64,000 nt of DNA, taken from the NCBI GenBank assembly GCA_002483365.1, contig DLHT01000003.1, forward strand, positions 1-64,000. The letters run 5' to 3'. Each line of letters starts with the position of its first letter. Within the stretch, counting starts at the first letter, position 1. Below the pieces are notes generated by a model, which was not told the DNA's origin, did not search any database, and worked only from the letters and a program-made list of their open reading frames with translations. Origin of the DNA: Cellvibrio sp. UBA7661. GTDB taxonomy: Bacteria; Pseudomonadota; Gammaproteobacteria; Pseudomonadales; Cellvibrionaceae. Shown in pieces: positions 50,734 to 60,504 of this stretch. The position numbers and the translations under genes are program-made.

Positions 50734-50834
50734 AGCCAATCGCTCGCAAAAGATGGGGCACACCTAAAAGTGTAATCCAGCACACCCGGCAAAACAGACG
50801 CAATTGCTATGAAAGAACCGACTACTTAGAACTG

Positions 50835-52031
50835 TTATTGAACCTGATACACCAAGCGATGCCACCACCATTCAAGCGGTCCATAACGGAAGCGTGCGAG
50901 CCACCAGCAGGCGAACATACACTGGAACGACCAGATAAGCAGAGTGACTAGCACCACTTGTGAAAGCGACAATTGGCCATACCACCCCAGCCCATAGCCA
51001 TAAAATAGCAGCGTACAAATCAGCGATTGCATGATGTAGACGCTCAGCGACATACGCCCCACAGCCGCAAGAACTCGCGCGAAAAATGATCCACCTGCCG
51101 CGCGACACCACAGCATCGCCATCAGCACATACGCAACCCCCAGCAAACTACTACCCCAAAAATGGAGCTCATATCCATAGGTGTAGACATAACCAGCGGC
51201 AAACCCATAGTGGATGCTTTTGTACAACCCAATCGCAATCAGCAACAACCCCGGCACGCCGGTTAGTGCGATTAACCGGCGATAGTGATCAGCACTCACT
51301 TGCAGGGTTAGCAATCCGCAACGCGCCAACACTATCCCCACCAACATCAGCGCGATGGTTGACCACCCCGTCACAAGCACGCCCAGCTGCAGCCCAACTG
51401 CCGTTCCAATCCGTTCAAGCGCAACTGCACCCCAACCCTGTTGATAGTGCGCAACCTCTGCGGCGATTTCATCTGCCGTTTGGTAAGCCATCAGCTCATT
51501 CATCACCTCGGGGAAAAAAGCAGCCATCACCACATTGGGCAGCGCACCGATTGCGAACAGACCGGCACTTATTTTGAGCAGCAACACAGTGTCATAGCGA
51601 CGCAAATGCCAGACCACCCAGCCACACACAGCATAGGTAAACAACACATCGCCATCCCACAGCAAATAGCTATGCAGCAAACCAAACACCAGCAGCCACA
51701 TAAGCCTGCGGTACTGCAACTGATCAACAAGCTGCCTCTCACTCCCGGCTTTATGTTCGGCAAAAAGCCAAAGACTCGCACCAAATACCACGCTGAGCAT
51801 GGTGATAAATTTAGTGTCGGCAAAGATATGCAGCACATACCAGAGCGCGCGATCTACGCCACTAGCGCCCACCATCAAAAACGGATTGGCACGCACCACT
51901 TCCGGCAGTGCAAATGAATACATATTGATAAGCAAGATACCGAGCACCGCGATGCCGCGTGCAGTATCAAGAGCAGCGATGCGCTGCGTCGTAAGCGCAG
52001 GCTGTACATTGAGGGCTTGGTTACTTTCCAT
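50835..52031 (-). CDS. DUF418/YeiB-like membrane protein
   Basis: A 398-residue membrane protein with about ten spans. The N-terminus RIAALDTARGIAVLGILLINMYSF and the C-terminal part (PLEWWWHRLVYQVQ) match DUF418. Members are thought to act on envelope polymers, with no proven reaction here. The ATG at 52031 is preferred. It lies downstream of tRNA-Phe on the same strand. Confidence 0.85.
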   Translation of the reverse strand: MESNQALNVQPALTTQRIAALDTARGIAVLGILLINMYSFALPEVVRANPFLMVGASGVDRALWYVLHIFADTKFITMLSVVFGASLWLFAEHKAGSERQLVDQLQYRRLMWLLVFGLLHSYLLWDGDVLFTYAVCGWVVWHLRRYDTVLLLKISAGLFAIGALPNVVMAAFFPEVMNELMAYQTADEIAAEVAHYQQGWGAVALERIGTAVGLQLGVLVTGWSTIALMLVGIVLARCGLLTLQVSADHYRRLIALTGVPGLLLIAIGLYKSIHYGFAAGYVYTYGYELHFWGSSLLGVAYVLMAMLWCRAAGGSFFARVLAAVGRMSLSVYIMQSLICTLLFYGYGLGWYGQLSLSQVVLVTLLIWSFQCMFACWWLARFRYGPLEWWWHRLVYQVQ

Positions 52032-52087
52032 CGTCAATACATTCCAGATACGCAAGCAAAGCGGAGGGCAAAAATATACACCCAATA

Positions 52088-52120
52088 AAAAACCCGAAGT
52101 TCGCGAGAACTTCGGGTTTT
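52088..52120 (-). terminator. Terminator after tRNA-Phe
   Basis: Stem AACCCGAAGTTC/GAACTTCGGGTT with a 4-nt loop and T-run downstream of the tRNA on the minus strand. Confidence 0.9.
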
Positions 52121-52124
52121 AATA

Positions 52125-52200
52125 TGGTGCCCAGACCCGGAATCGAACCAGGGACACGAGGATTTTCAATCCACTGCTCTACCGACTGAGCTATCTGGGC
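52125..52200 (-). tRNA. tRNA-Phe (GAA)
   Basis: A 76-nt cloverleaf on the minus strand: GCCCAGA acceptor stem, D-arm AGCTCAGTCGGTAGAGCA, anticodon arm with GAA in TTGAAAA, T-arm GGTTCGATTCC, and the CCA end encoded (52125-52127). A terminator follows. Confidence 0.97.
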
Positions 52201-52383
52201 GTGTCGTGCTTGCTGTGGCGGTAGCCACGCTGCAAGAGGCGCGTATTAAACCCGTTTGGTCTTTTTGAGTCAACACAAAAGTTGAAAAATTCCTGCTTTA
52301 TCGCCTGTCGAATAACAGGTTTTCGCTCTTGGGCAGGATTCAATTACGCATTTGGTATTTTTCCTATTCAGGGCGATTATTTT

Positions 52384-52950
52384 TTATCCTTTTTTCAGAT
52401 GCGCAAGGGTAGCAGCCACCTCCTGACCTTTTCCTTGCAAAATTTCCTGCGGCGTCAGGCCACATAACTCGTGCGGAAAAACCAACCAGCGGTCGGTTGC
52501 ATGAACATAAAAATCAGGCGTAATACTGGTGGTATTGCGCGCTGGTTTATACCAGGGGCATGCCACTTTTATGATGCCGGGCGCATTGCGGCGGGATTTC
52601 CGCTTGATTTCCTCTATCACCGCCATGATCGAACGGCCGGAGTCAAACACGTCATCGACAATCAGCAGCGATTGGTCGGCATCCACATTGTTGACGATGT
52701 AATCAAGCCCATGCACACGAATATCTTTGCTTTGTTGATCGATACCGTAATACGAGGATGTGCGTATTGCGATATGGTCGGTCGGCACACCGGCATACTC
52801 CAGAAATTCCTGCACAGCAATGCCCACTGGCGAGCCGCCGCGCCATACACCCACAATAAAATGCGGGCGAAAACCACTGAGGAAAATTTGCTCTGCAAGC
52901 TTGAATGAATCCAACAACAATTCATTTGCGCTAATAAAATATTTATCCAT
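52384..52950 (-). CDS. Purine/hypoxanthine-type phosphoribosyltransferase
   Basis: A 188-residue PRTase. The PRPP motif LLIVDDVFDSGRS is at about 93-105. VGVWRGGSPVGIAVQEFLEYAGV is the N-terminal flap, and a Trp-rich C-terminus (DRWLVFPHELCGL) replaces the usual purine loop. Its substrate could be xanthine or guanine rather than hypoxanthine; not resolved. The ATG at 52950 is preferred over one 36 nt upstream. It precedes the GH27 gene's terminator in the opposite sense of nothing else; it is monocistronic. Confidence 0.82.
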   Translation of the reverse strand: MDKYFISANELLLDSFKLAEQIFLSGFRPHFIVGVWRGGSPVGIAVQEFLEYAGVPTDHIAIRTSSYYGIDQQSKDIRVHGLDYIVNNVDADQSLLIVDDVFDSGRSIMAVIEEIKRKSRRNAPGIIKVACPWYKPARNTTSITPDFYVHATDRWLVFPHELCGLTPQEILQGKGQEVAATLAHLKKG

Positions 52951-53032
52951 CTCACCTCCCAACATACGCAAGCTGCTCGATAGCAAACGGCTTTATGTGA
53001 AAAGTGTAGGTGCAAACAGCATAAGCCACAAT

Positions 53033-53062
53033 AAAAAAGCCAGCGCGTGCTGGCTTTTTTAT
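53033..53062 (-). terminator. Terminator downstream of GH27
   Basis: Stem AAGCCAGC/GCTGGCTT with T6 tail on either strand, 28 bp after the GH27 stop. Confidence 0.85.
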
Positions 53063-53089
53063 TGTGTTGATACAGTGAAACCCTGACGA

Positions 53090-54307
53090 TTATTGCGGAC
53101 TCAAACGCAGCACAACAACACCATGGGCAGGAATACGGGTTGTGTATTGGCTGCCCGTAGTACCTTTTTCACCGGTCCAGATATCGCGCCAGTTGAAGCG
53201 TTTTTTATCAAAGAAAATTTCATGCTTGCTAATATCGTCTTTCATGTAATGGAAATTCCAATCCAGACTGTAATCGCGTGCAACATCATCGCGATTTAAA
53301 AACAGCACCGCGTAATCACCTTTTTCCAATGGCTTGATAAAAATTTCAATAGCGCCTTCATCAATCCACTTCATGGCCTGGATTCCCAACTTATCCTGAT
53401 TAATCGCCAAGGTGTCTTTGTGGGTGAGCAATTGCTTGGTAGCGTCGCTCATGTTGCGCAAATCATTTCCTGCAATCAGTGGCGATGCCATCATCGCCCA
53501 CAACGAAAAGTGTGCGCGATCTTCATCAGCCGTCATACCATTGCCCACTTCCATCATATCCATATCATTCCAATGACCGGGGCCTGCAAACTTGCGCAAA
53601 CCTGTTTGTTTATCAAGGATCGGCAACACGCCCCATGAAGACCATGAGCCGTGATTGTGCTCGCAGTTCCAGCAAGGATAAATATCACCTGTGGTGCGCC
53701 ATGAATGGCCAACATCTTTTGCCCAGTCCCATGGTTTGTTATCGCCCCACTCACAAATACTGAACAACATTGGCCGCCCTGCTTTGTAAATTGCATCGCG
53801 CATGGTTGAGTACGCAGAAACGGGATTAATATCTTTGGTATCGCACCAATCGTATTTCACGTAATCGATCCCCCAGCTCGCATAGGTGAGCGCATCCTGG
53901 TATTCATGTCCACGGCTGCCCGGGCGACCTGCACACGTGGTGTTACCTGCATCAGAATAAATACCAAGCTTTAAACCTTTTGCGTGAACATAATCGGCAA
54001 GCGCTTTCATACCGGACGGAAAATGTTTTTTATCAGCTTGGATAAAGCCATTTTTATCGCGCTCGCCGTGCCAGCAATCATCGATATTAATGTATTCATA
54101 ACCCGCCGCTTTCATGCCGCTATTGACCATTGCATCCGCCATTTCGCGAATCATTTTTTCATTTACGTTACAGCCAAACGTATTCCAACTGTTCCAGCCC
54201 AATTGTGGTGTTCTGGCGACTTGTTCAAATTTTTGTGCGCTGGCTTGCGCGCCCACCAACAAACCCAATGCGATAAAAACCCATCGAAATATAAACTGTG
54301 TTGTCAT
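53090..54307 (-). CDS. GH27 alpha-galactosidase
   Basis: A 405-residue secreted enzyme removing alpha-1,6-galactose from galactomannan. Signal peptide 1-24 (LLVGAQASA). The GH27 core has LGWNSWNTFGCN, YINIDDCWHG, LGIYSDAGNTTCAG, the nucleophile Asp in VKYDWC (about 156) and acid/base Asp in RTTGDI (about 212). A C-terminal beta domain follows (DYAVLFLNRDD...). GGGGGAG before the ATG. It is in the galactomannan locus but transcribed separately (terminator 54405-54437 lies upstream). Confidence 0.95.
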   Translation of the reverse strand: MTTQFIFRWVFIALGLLVGAQASAQKFEQVARTPQLGWNSWNTFGCNVNEKMIREMADAMVNSGMKAAGYEYINIDDCWHGERDKNGFIQADKKHFPSGMKALADYVHAKGLKLGIYSDAGNTTCAGRPGSRGHEYQDALTYASWGIDYVKYDWCDTKDINPVSAYSTMRDAIYKAGRPMLFSICEWGDNKPWDWAKDVGHSWRTTGDIYPCWNCEHNHGSWSSWGVLPILDKQTGLRKFAGPGHWNDMDMMEVGNGMTADEDRAHFSLWAMMASPLIAGNDLRNMSDATKQLLTHKDTLAINQDKLGIQAMKWIDEGAIEIFIKPLEKGDYAVLFLNRDDVARDYSLDWNFHYMKDDISKHEIFFDKKRFNWRDIWTGEKGTTGSQYTTRIPAHGVVVLRLSPQ

Positions 54308-54404
54308 GATGCTCCCCCGTGTAATAAACCGTATTGATAAATTTATGTAGATATTTTTTTAAATTACTCCACCGTATTACTAATCATATAAATTAATAAT
54401 TTGG

Positions 54405-54437
54405 CAAAAAAAACTGCAATCAGGATTGCAGTTTTTC
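54405..54437 (-). terminator. Terminator after the mannanase operon
   Basis: Stem AACTGCAAT/ATTGCAGTT with T8 tail on the minus strand, after the GH5 stop. Confidence 0.88.
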
Positions 54438-54458
54438 AATTGCCTTTCGGATGGCGAA

Positions 54459-55829
54459 CTAAGGTTGAAACCGTGCGTTAAATTCTTTCATGATAGCGAT
54501 GGTAGATTTATCGGTATCAAACACGCCATACATTCCCTGCTCCTCTTGTGGTGGATCCCCCATAAAATCATCGCCTTCTTGCCACCAGAAATTTTCACGC
54601 GTTGTCCTGCCTGCGCCATTCCATGCCCACAGGTTGTAGCCTGCACTGGGCTCACCTTTTTGTGCGCTTTCAAGCAACACGTTGAATACCTCGCGAAAAT
54701 AGCGATCGCGATATTCTGTTGTGGTATCTATTGCATAGGCGCCCATATCACGATCCAAACCAAACTCTTCCAACACCAGCGGTTTATTCATTTGTTTAGC
54801 GATATCAATATGCATACGCATGTAACGCTGTGCTTTTTCCCATGCTGGTGGCCATGTTTCAGCGGGTTTGGTTTTATCAAACCAGCCCCAGTTGCGAATC
54901 CACATATGGTAGGTGAGGTAATCAATATCCGGCGTTGCATGTGCGCGCACAAATACATCCAGATCATTAACCGAACCCATTTCACCCTCACTGCCACTGC
55001 TCACCAAATGATGCGCATCAAGGCTCTTGATATAAGCAGCGGCTGTATGCATCCAATTGATATAAATCTCTTTGTGCTCTTGGGATGTGTGTGAATTGCC
55101 GGGGCGAGGTTCATTGGCCAATTGCCAGGACATAATCGTTGCATCATCGACATAGAGTTTGCCATTAATGCTATTCACGCGCGTAATGATTTTTCTCAAA
55201 GTGTTGCGATATTCCTGTTGTGCTTTTTCGCTGCGATAAAAACTGGCCGAGTTGGCCATAAACGATTCCCACTGCTGGGTCACATTGGGATCTTGCATAG
55301 GCTCACCCGTAATCCAGCTCATGTATTGGCTCATGCCGCCTGACCACTGCCAAAAATTATTGAAATAAAGCACTGCTGTCATATCGCGCTTGGCAAGTTC
55401 TATCAATAAATAATCCAAACCTTGCAGCAGGTTTTCATCGTAATTACCAAAGCCATTAGTAACCGCAGGTTTTACCGCAGAATTAATATCGCTTTGTTCG
55501 GACACCGCGAGCACCCGGATATTATTCACACCAATGGACTTAAGCGTATCCAACTCCTTGGCCAAGCGTGTGCGGTCACCAACACCACCCGGCGCACCCA
55601 AGTAAGCGGCGTACCACATGTTCACACCGGTGATGACATAAGGCTTGCCATTTTTTTCAAAACGCACGCCTTTTGCCTGGACAAAATCCGCTACATTTTT
55701 TGCGTCTTTGGCATCGTCAGGCACACCTGATACTGCTGGAGCTGTTGTCGAATCGGTACAGGCGATAACACCAAATAAAATAACAAGCGCGGATAACAAG
55801 CGAAGCAGCAGTGGGAAATAATTATTCAT
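54459..55829 (-). CDS. GH5 mannan hydrolase (exo-beta-mannosidase/mannanase) lipoprotein
   Basis: A 456-residue protein with a lipoprotein signal (VILFGVIACTD, lipid Cys about 22), so it is anchored at the cell surface or outer membrane. The GH5_7-type barrel has the acid/base Glu in WQLANEPRPG and the nucleophile in LVLEEFGLD; NNIRVLA and YLTYHMW are also typical. It closely recalls the exo-mannosidase Man5A of Cellvibrio mixtus. It releases mannobiose or mannose from manno-oligosaccharides. It is last in the operon GH130-epimerase-GH5, 20 bp after the epimerase gene. The ATG at 55829 gives the best lipobox. Confidence 0.92.
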   Translation of the reverse strand: MNNYFPLLLRLLSALVILFGVIACTDSTTAPAVSGVPDDAKDAKNVADFVQAKGVRFEKNGKPYVITGVNMWYAAYLGAPGGVGDRTRLAKELDTLKSIGVNNIRVLAVSEQSDINSAVKPAVTNGFGNYDENLLQGLDYLLIELAKRDMTAVLYFNNFWQWSGGMSQYMSWITGEPMQDPNVTQQWESFMANSASFYRSEKAQQEYRNTLRKIITRVNSINGKLYVDDATIMSWQLANEPRPGNSHTSQEHKEIYINWMHTAAAYIKSLDAHHLVSSGSEGEMGSVNDLDVFVRAHATPDIDYLTYHMWIRNWGWFDKTKPAETWPPAWEKAQRYMRMHIDIAKQMNKPLVLEEFGLDRDMGAYAIDTTTEYRDRYFREVFNVLLESAQKGEPSAGYNLWAWNGAGRTTRENFWWQEGDDFMGDPPQEEQGMYGVFDTDKSTIAIMKEFNARFQP

Positions 55830-55849
55830 TATGTAATTCCAACAAAAAA

Positions 55850-57091
55850 TTAGCTGTGTGTTTGCAAATAGCGGATCGCTTCCATCATGGCACGCCCGTT
55901 GTGATAAGGGCACTTCCAGAAGCCTACTTTGTAATAAGAATATTGATCGGGCTTATCTAAATTGGACAGCCAAAACCATTCACCTTTTTGGTGATCAATC
56001 TGATACTGCTTGATAAATTCCCACACATTGACTGCCGCAGTAAAAAATCGCTGCTCGCCACTGGTAGCATAGGCATACAAAAAACCAACCAAGGCTTCTG
56101 CTTGCACCCACCAGGTGGTATCGGTGTTGGCTGTTTGGGTTGCGCGATCATAAGAGTCAATCACTTGTCCGTAACAACCCACCGCCTCATTCAACGTAAC
56201 CTCTGCCACCTTGAGCAGCGTAGGAGTCAAGGCCCGGGTGTAATGTTCATCACCTAATGACTCCAATGCTTTGGCAATTAACCAACTGGCTTCAATATCA
56301 TGGCCGTAGGTGTAACCGGGCGAAAAATCATTCCACTGCAAATCCATAAACATCCGCAGGTGATGACTGCTGCGGTCGATCATGTAGCGATCAAACATCC
56401 GGATATTATATTCAAGCGCCGCGCGTATACCGGGTGCCGGATGTGCCTGATGCAAAGTGGTGTAAGCCTCCATGATATGTAAATGCGTATTTTGTGATTT
56501 GGGATAATTCAAATCTTTTTCACTCAAACGCAAATCATCAATCGGTTTCCATTCGCGCGTGAAGGCTTCCAGATAACCCTCATTAATAGGATCAATACCG
56601 TACCGTTCTACCAACTCAAAACATTCCAGTGCGCGCACCAACACCTGCTCATCTTTTGTTAATTCGAAATAAGCCACCAGCGCATAAATAGTGAACGCCT
56701 GTGCATAAATTTGTTTTTTGGTATTGATGGGGTTTCCTGCTGCATCTAATTCCCAATAGACACCACCAAATTCCGCATCAAAAAAATGCGTAACAAGATA
56801 GTCATAGGCACGCTGCGCGCAGTCGCGATAACGTAAGTCATCCAACTGCTGCGCAACCTCGCTAAAAAACCATAAAATGCGTGCATTCAAAATAATGCCT
56901 TTGCTGGCATCGTTTACCGGACGATTGCCAGCATCGATTTCGCCATAAAATCCACCGCGCTCCAGATCTGGCGAATACGTCGCCCACCAATCTGCGATCG
57001 CGATCAATTCTGTATGGAATTCCTGCATCATTACCGCAGCCTGGGCTGCGGCATCAATAACAATTGGCTCTGGTAAAACAGGATGCCCCAT
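55850..57091 (-). CDS. Mannobiose/cellobiose 2-epimerase (AGE family)
   Basis: A 413-residue (alpha/alpha)6 barrel enzyme. Motifs: WWATYSPDLERGGFYGEID, RILWFFSEVA, HIMEAYTTLH, YGHDIEASWL with the catalytic His pair, and WWVQAEALVGFL. It converts the reducing mannose of beta-1,4-mannobiose to glucose, giving mannosyl-glucose for the next gene product (GH130). 4 bp between the GH130 stop and its ATG imply co-translation. No signal peptide: cytosolic. Confidence 0.93.
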   Translation of the reverse strand: MGHPVLPEPIVIDAAAQAAVMMQEFHTELIAIADWWATYSPDLERGGFYGEIDAGNRPVNDASKGIILNARILWFFSEVAQQLDDLRYRDCAQRAYDYLVTHFFDAEFGGVYWELDAAGNPINTKKQIYAQAFTIYALVAYFELTKDEQVLVRALECFELVERYGIDPINEGYLEAFTREWKPIDDLRLSEKDLNYPKSQNTHLHIMEAYTTLHQAHPAPGIRAALEYNIRMFDRYMIDRSSHHLRMFMDLQWNDFSPGYTYGHDIEASWLIAKALESLGDEHYTRALTPTLLKVAEVTLNEAVGCYGQVIDSYDRATQTANTDTTWWVQAEALVGFLYAYATSGEQRFFTAAVNVWEFIKQYQIDHQKGEWFWLSNLDKPDQYSYYKVGFWKCPYHNGRAMMEAIRYLQTHS

Positions 57092-57095
57092 CTGC

Positions 57096-58277
57096 TTATA
57101 CCCACTCTTTCAGAATGGACAAATTCGCACTGATCAACTCATTGCGCACCGCGACAGATGCAGCAGAGCGCAAACCATCTTCCGGAGTGTTTTTGCAGTA
57201 ATCAATCAGTTTTTCAACCGTTGATGTCGCAACATGCATGCGCGTGTCAGATGACGCGTAATAAATAAATACTTCATTTTTTTCATTCACGATCCAACCA
57301 TTAGAGAACGCCACGTTGGACACATCGCCTACACGCTCATCACCGTGCGGCGCAATAAAATGCCCGGCAGGGCGATGAGTAACAACCCATGGGCGCTCCA
57401 ACTCGGTCATGAACATATAAAGCACGTAACGCAAACCAGCCGCCGTGTTGCGCACACCGTGCGCGAGATTCAACCAACCCTCTGCGGTTTTAATCGGTGC
57501 GGGGCCCTGGCCGTTTTTTACTTCTTTGATGGTGTGATAAACCTTGCCATCCACAATCACTTCGGATTTCACTTCAGCTTTGGTCATATCATCAACCAGA
57601 CCCCAACCGATACCGCCACCGGCACCCACACTGATAAAACCATCTTGCGGACGCGTGAACAAACCGTATTTGCCATCAATAAATTCCGGATGCAACACCA
57701 CATTGCGCTGCTGGCCCGAGTAAGTCACCAAATCCGGCAAACGCTCCCAGGTAATTAAATCTTTAGTGCGCGCGATTCCGCATTGCGCCTCTGCAGCAGA
57801 AGTATCATTCGGATGATTGAGATCTTTGCGCTCGGTGCAAAACAAACCGTAGATGTAACCATCTTCGTGCGCGGTCAAACGCATATCGTACACATTAGTG
57901 TCAGGACGATCTGTTTCTGGCAGGGTGATGGGGTAATCCCAAAAACGGAAATTGTCGATACCATTCGGGCTTTCAGCAACCGCAAAAAAGGATTTGCGGT
58001 CAACACCTTCTACGCGCACAGCCAAAATATATTTTCCATTCCAATAGAGCGCACCGGAATTAAACGCGGCATTCACGCCCTGGCGCTCCATCAGAAAGGG
58101 ATTGGTTTTTTCATTAAGATCGTAGCGCCAAAAAATGGGGGCATGGGCAGCAGTAAGAATGGGATTTTCATAGCAGTCGTAAATGCCATTTCCATTCGCT
58201 TTTACTGTATTTTTTTTTGTTACCAACGCGTCGTGCTGCTGCAATAGTGCCTTGGCTTTTTCTTTAAAACTACTCAT
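57096..58277 (-). CDS. GH130 mannosylglucose phosphorylase
   Basis: A 393-residue cytosolic phosphorylase: 4-O-beta-D-mannosyl-D-glucose + Pi gives mannose-1-phosphate and glucose. GH130_1 marks: NPILTAAHAP, GVNAAFNSGALYWNGKY, the acid/base Asp in TNVYDMRL (about 128), RNVVLHPEF, TRPQDGFIS, and HGVRNTAAGLRYVLY. Head of the GH130-epimerase-GH5 operon. A LacI-like palindrome lies 71-84 bp upstream of the ATG (58348-58361). Confidence 0.93.
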   Translation of the reverse strand: MSSFKEKAKALLQQHDALVTKKNTVKANGNGIYDCYENPILTAAHAPIFWRYDLNEKTNPFLMERQGVNAAFNSGALYWNGKYILAVRVEGVDRKSFFAVAESPNGIDNFRFWDYPITLPETDRPDTNVYDMRLTAHEDGYIYGLFCTERKDLNHPNDTSAAEAQCGIARTKDLITWERLPDLVTYSGQQRNVVLHPEFIDGKYGLFTRPQDGFISVGAGGGIGWGLVDDMTKAEVKSEVIVDGKVYHTIKEVKNGQGPAPIKTAEGWLNLAHGVRNTAAGLRYVLYMFMTELERPWVVTHRPAGHFIAPHGDERVGDVSNVAFSNGWIVNEKNEVFIYYASSDTRMHVATSTVEKLIDYCKNTPEDGLRSAASVAVRNELISANLSILKEWV

Positions 58278-58347
58278 GCGTCAAATACTCCGATGAATTT
58301 ATCAATGTATTGCCCTGCACTGTGCTTCATAACCAGCGGGCATAAAA

Positions 58348-58361
58348 CGTAATCGATTACA
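58348..58361. promoter_or_regulatory. LacI-type operator upstream of GH130
   Basis: CGTAATCGATTACA: one mismatch to TGTAANCGNTTACA, which the second operator at 60378-60391 fits fully. Both flank mannan genes. Confidence 0.65.
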
Positions 58362-58373
58362 CTGGTCGTTAAA

Positions 58374-58413
58374 ATTTTTTTGCACTGCAGAGACATCCAC
58401 AGTGCAAAAAAAT
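58374..58413 (-). terminator. Terminator after the mannan symporter gene
   Basis: Stem TTTTTGCACTG/CAGTGCAAAAA with 10-12-nt loop and T-rich tail on the minus strand; ends the SSS gene before GH130. Confidence 0.88.
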
Positions 58414-58419
58414 TAACGG

Positions 58420-60291
58420 TCAGGATTTTGTTAACAGATGCTCGTCATTTGTGTTTTGCAAAACACCAGCAGGCGTATCTGCCGGGTAGTCTTCCAATTT
58501 TTTATACCAGTTAAACCACAAGAAAATGCTGGTAACCAATGCAATTGCCATCGCCGATATAAATTCCGGCCAGTGCTTGATCACCATAAAAATAGGCGCA
58601 GCAACCAACGAGGTTTGCCATACCACCCCCACCACCACGTTGAGCGCATCACGTGTGAAATTTTTATTGCTGCCCAGATGTGGATACTCTTTTTGCACTT
58701 CGGCAAGCACCGGTGCCCAGAAGCCCCAAGGGCGTACCTTGGCATAGAATTTTTTCAATACTTCCATATCGTCCGGCGCGGTGAGCAGCGAGCCAATCAC
58801 GCAAGCAGCTATACAAGCAACAAACATAAATGGAAAAGCATTGATTGGTGATATATCGGTAAAGATCAACGGGAAGGCAATCGCAAAACCAGTCACCATT
58901 CCCCAGAAATAGCCGTAGCCATTAAAACGCCACCAATACCACTTAAGAACGTTGGATGCGGTGTAACCACCGTAAAGTGCGCTCACCAACCATTGGATCA
59001 CCTGATTCAAGGTAGGAATGAAAAAACCGATCGCCACACCCAGAATGACGAACAACACCGAAATAACATAACTCATACGTACATAAGTTTTTGGATCGGC
59101 ATCCGCATTGATGTAACGCTTGTATAAATCATTGACCACATACGCCGGTGCAGCATTAACGGTGGCAGCAAAGGTTGACATAAATGCGGCGAGCAAGCCT
59201 GCGATTAACAAACCCAATAGGCCACTCGGCAAAATTTCACCCGCTAACACCATTGGCAGGATTTGCTCAAAATCCAAATTCTCGCCCATTGCATTTAAAT
59301 CGCCCATAAAAAATCCGAGCGCAAGTACGGTTAATCCGGCGATCAACATGTAGCGGGGGAACATCAACACCACCGTCACAAAGCCACTCATTTTGGCGGC
59401 TTCTTTCGGCGTTTTTGCTGAGAGTACGCGCTGCATATCGTAAGTTGGCTGCGGACCGGCCATGCTTTGCAACACGCCTTTGAACAACATCAGCATAAAA
59501 AAGATGGCAAACAATTCATAACCATCGGCATCGATTTTAGCCTGCGCTGCCGCGAGCTTTTCCGACCAATCCAGATGCAATTCCCAGCTGAAGAAAATAC
59601 TGGTCCAGCCCTGGGGAATCACCGCATTTAACATCTCGGGAGAGACGCGTTGCATCGCAATAATGCCCACTGCAATACACGCAACTGTCATGATAAAAAA
59701 TTGCAGCACCTCGGTGAAAACTACGCTGAACATGCCGCCTTTAACCACATACAGAGTGGTGATGGCGGTGATGATCAGCCCGTAATAAACATCGTTCATG
59801 TGCGAGTTGCTGGATAACTCCCACGGCATAAACACCGCCGCAAATTTTCCGATGCCGATGAAACCGTAAGCGATAAAGCCAATCACATTCACCAGCGCAA
59901 ACACCACCACAATCAGATGCGACAGGCGCGCACCTTTACCTTCGCCAAAGCGAAACGTAATCCACTCAGCGCCAGTCATAACACCAGAGCGGCGCAACCA
60001 TACCGAGAGGAATACCATCAAAAAAATCTGGTTGAACACCGGCCAAAGCCAAGGGATAAACACGCTGGTGAGGCCATACACAAACAGCAAATACACCAAC
60101 CACATGGTGCCGGAGATATCGAACATGCCCGATGCATTCGACAAGCCCAATTGCCACCAGGACAATTTATTCCCACCCAGAAAATAACTTTTAATATCTT
60201 GCGACGCGCGACTGGAAATCCAGAAGCCCACCACCAAGGTCGCCAATACGTAGGCAAATATGATGGCAATATCCAGCAGGGGAAGATTCAT
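58420..60291 (-). CDS. Sodium:solute symporter of the mannan locus
   Basis: A 623-residue SSS carrier with about 14 spans. IIFAYVLATLVVGFWISSRAS at the start, DIKSYFLGGNKLSWWQLGLSNASGMFDISG, sodium-site region GLLIAGLLAAFMSTFAATVNAAPAYVVND and a long C-terminal part. It probably imports mannobiose or mannosyl-glucose. An ATG at 60291 with GGAA upstream is preferred over TTG at 60297. It is transcribed from the operator region shared with the LacI gene. Confidence 0.85.
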   Translation of the reverse strand: MNLPLLDIAIIFAYVLATLVVGFWISSRASQDIKSYFLGGNKLSWWQLGLSNASGMFDISGTMWLVYLLFVYGLTSVFIPWLWPVFNQIFLMVFLSVWLRRSGVMTGAEWITFRFGEGKGARLSHLIVVVFALVNVIGFIAYGFIGIGKFAAVFMPWELSSNSHMNDVYYGLIITAITTLYVVKGGMFSVVFTEVLQFFIMTVACIAVGIIAMQRVSPEMLNAVIPQGWTSIFFSWELHLDWSEKLAAAQAKIDADGYELFAIFFMLMLFKGVLQSMAGPQPTYDMQRVLSAKTPKEAAKMSGFVTVVLMFPRYMLIAGLTVLALGFFMGDLNAMGENLDFEQILPMVLAGEILPSGLLGLLIAGLLAAFMSTFAATVNAAPAYVVNDLYKRYINADADPKTYVRMSYVISVLFVILGVAIGFFIPTLNQVIQWLVSALYGGYTASNVLKWYWWRFNGYGYFWGMVTGFAIAFPLIFTDISPINAFPFMFVACIAACVIGSLLTAPDDMEVLKKFYAKVRPWGFWAPVLAEVQKEYPHLGSNKNFTRDALNVVVGVVWQTSLVAAPIFMVIKHWPEFISAMAIALVTSIFLWFNWYKKLEDYPADTPAGVLQNTNDEHLLTKS

Positions 60292-60377
60292 GAACAAATT
60301 CCAACGTTATTATGTAAACCGGCACGCAGCCACAAAAAGATATATTAAATAAGACAATAAGTGACATACTTAACTAA

Positions 60378-60391
60378 TGTAACCGTTTACA
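60378..60391. promoter_or_regulatory. LacI-type operator between symporter and regulator genes
   Basis: TGTAACCGTTTACA, a near-perfect palindrome with the central CG typical of LacI operators, in the 213-bp divergent gap 60292-60504. It can control both genes. Confidence 0.75.
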
Positions 60392-60504
60392 TTTAATTTT
60401 TCTAGTCTCTTTTCATGAGCTGTAGTAAATTTTCCGGCAAATAAGCAGATTTCGTGCAAATCCAGCACCATTTCACTCCTGCCGACAGCCTAAGGTTGCC
60501 CCCT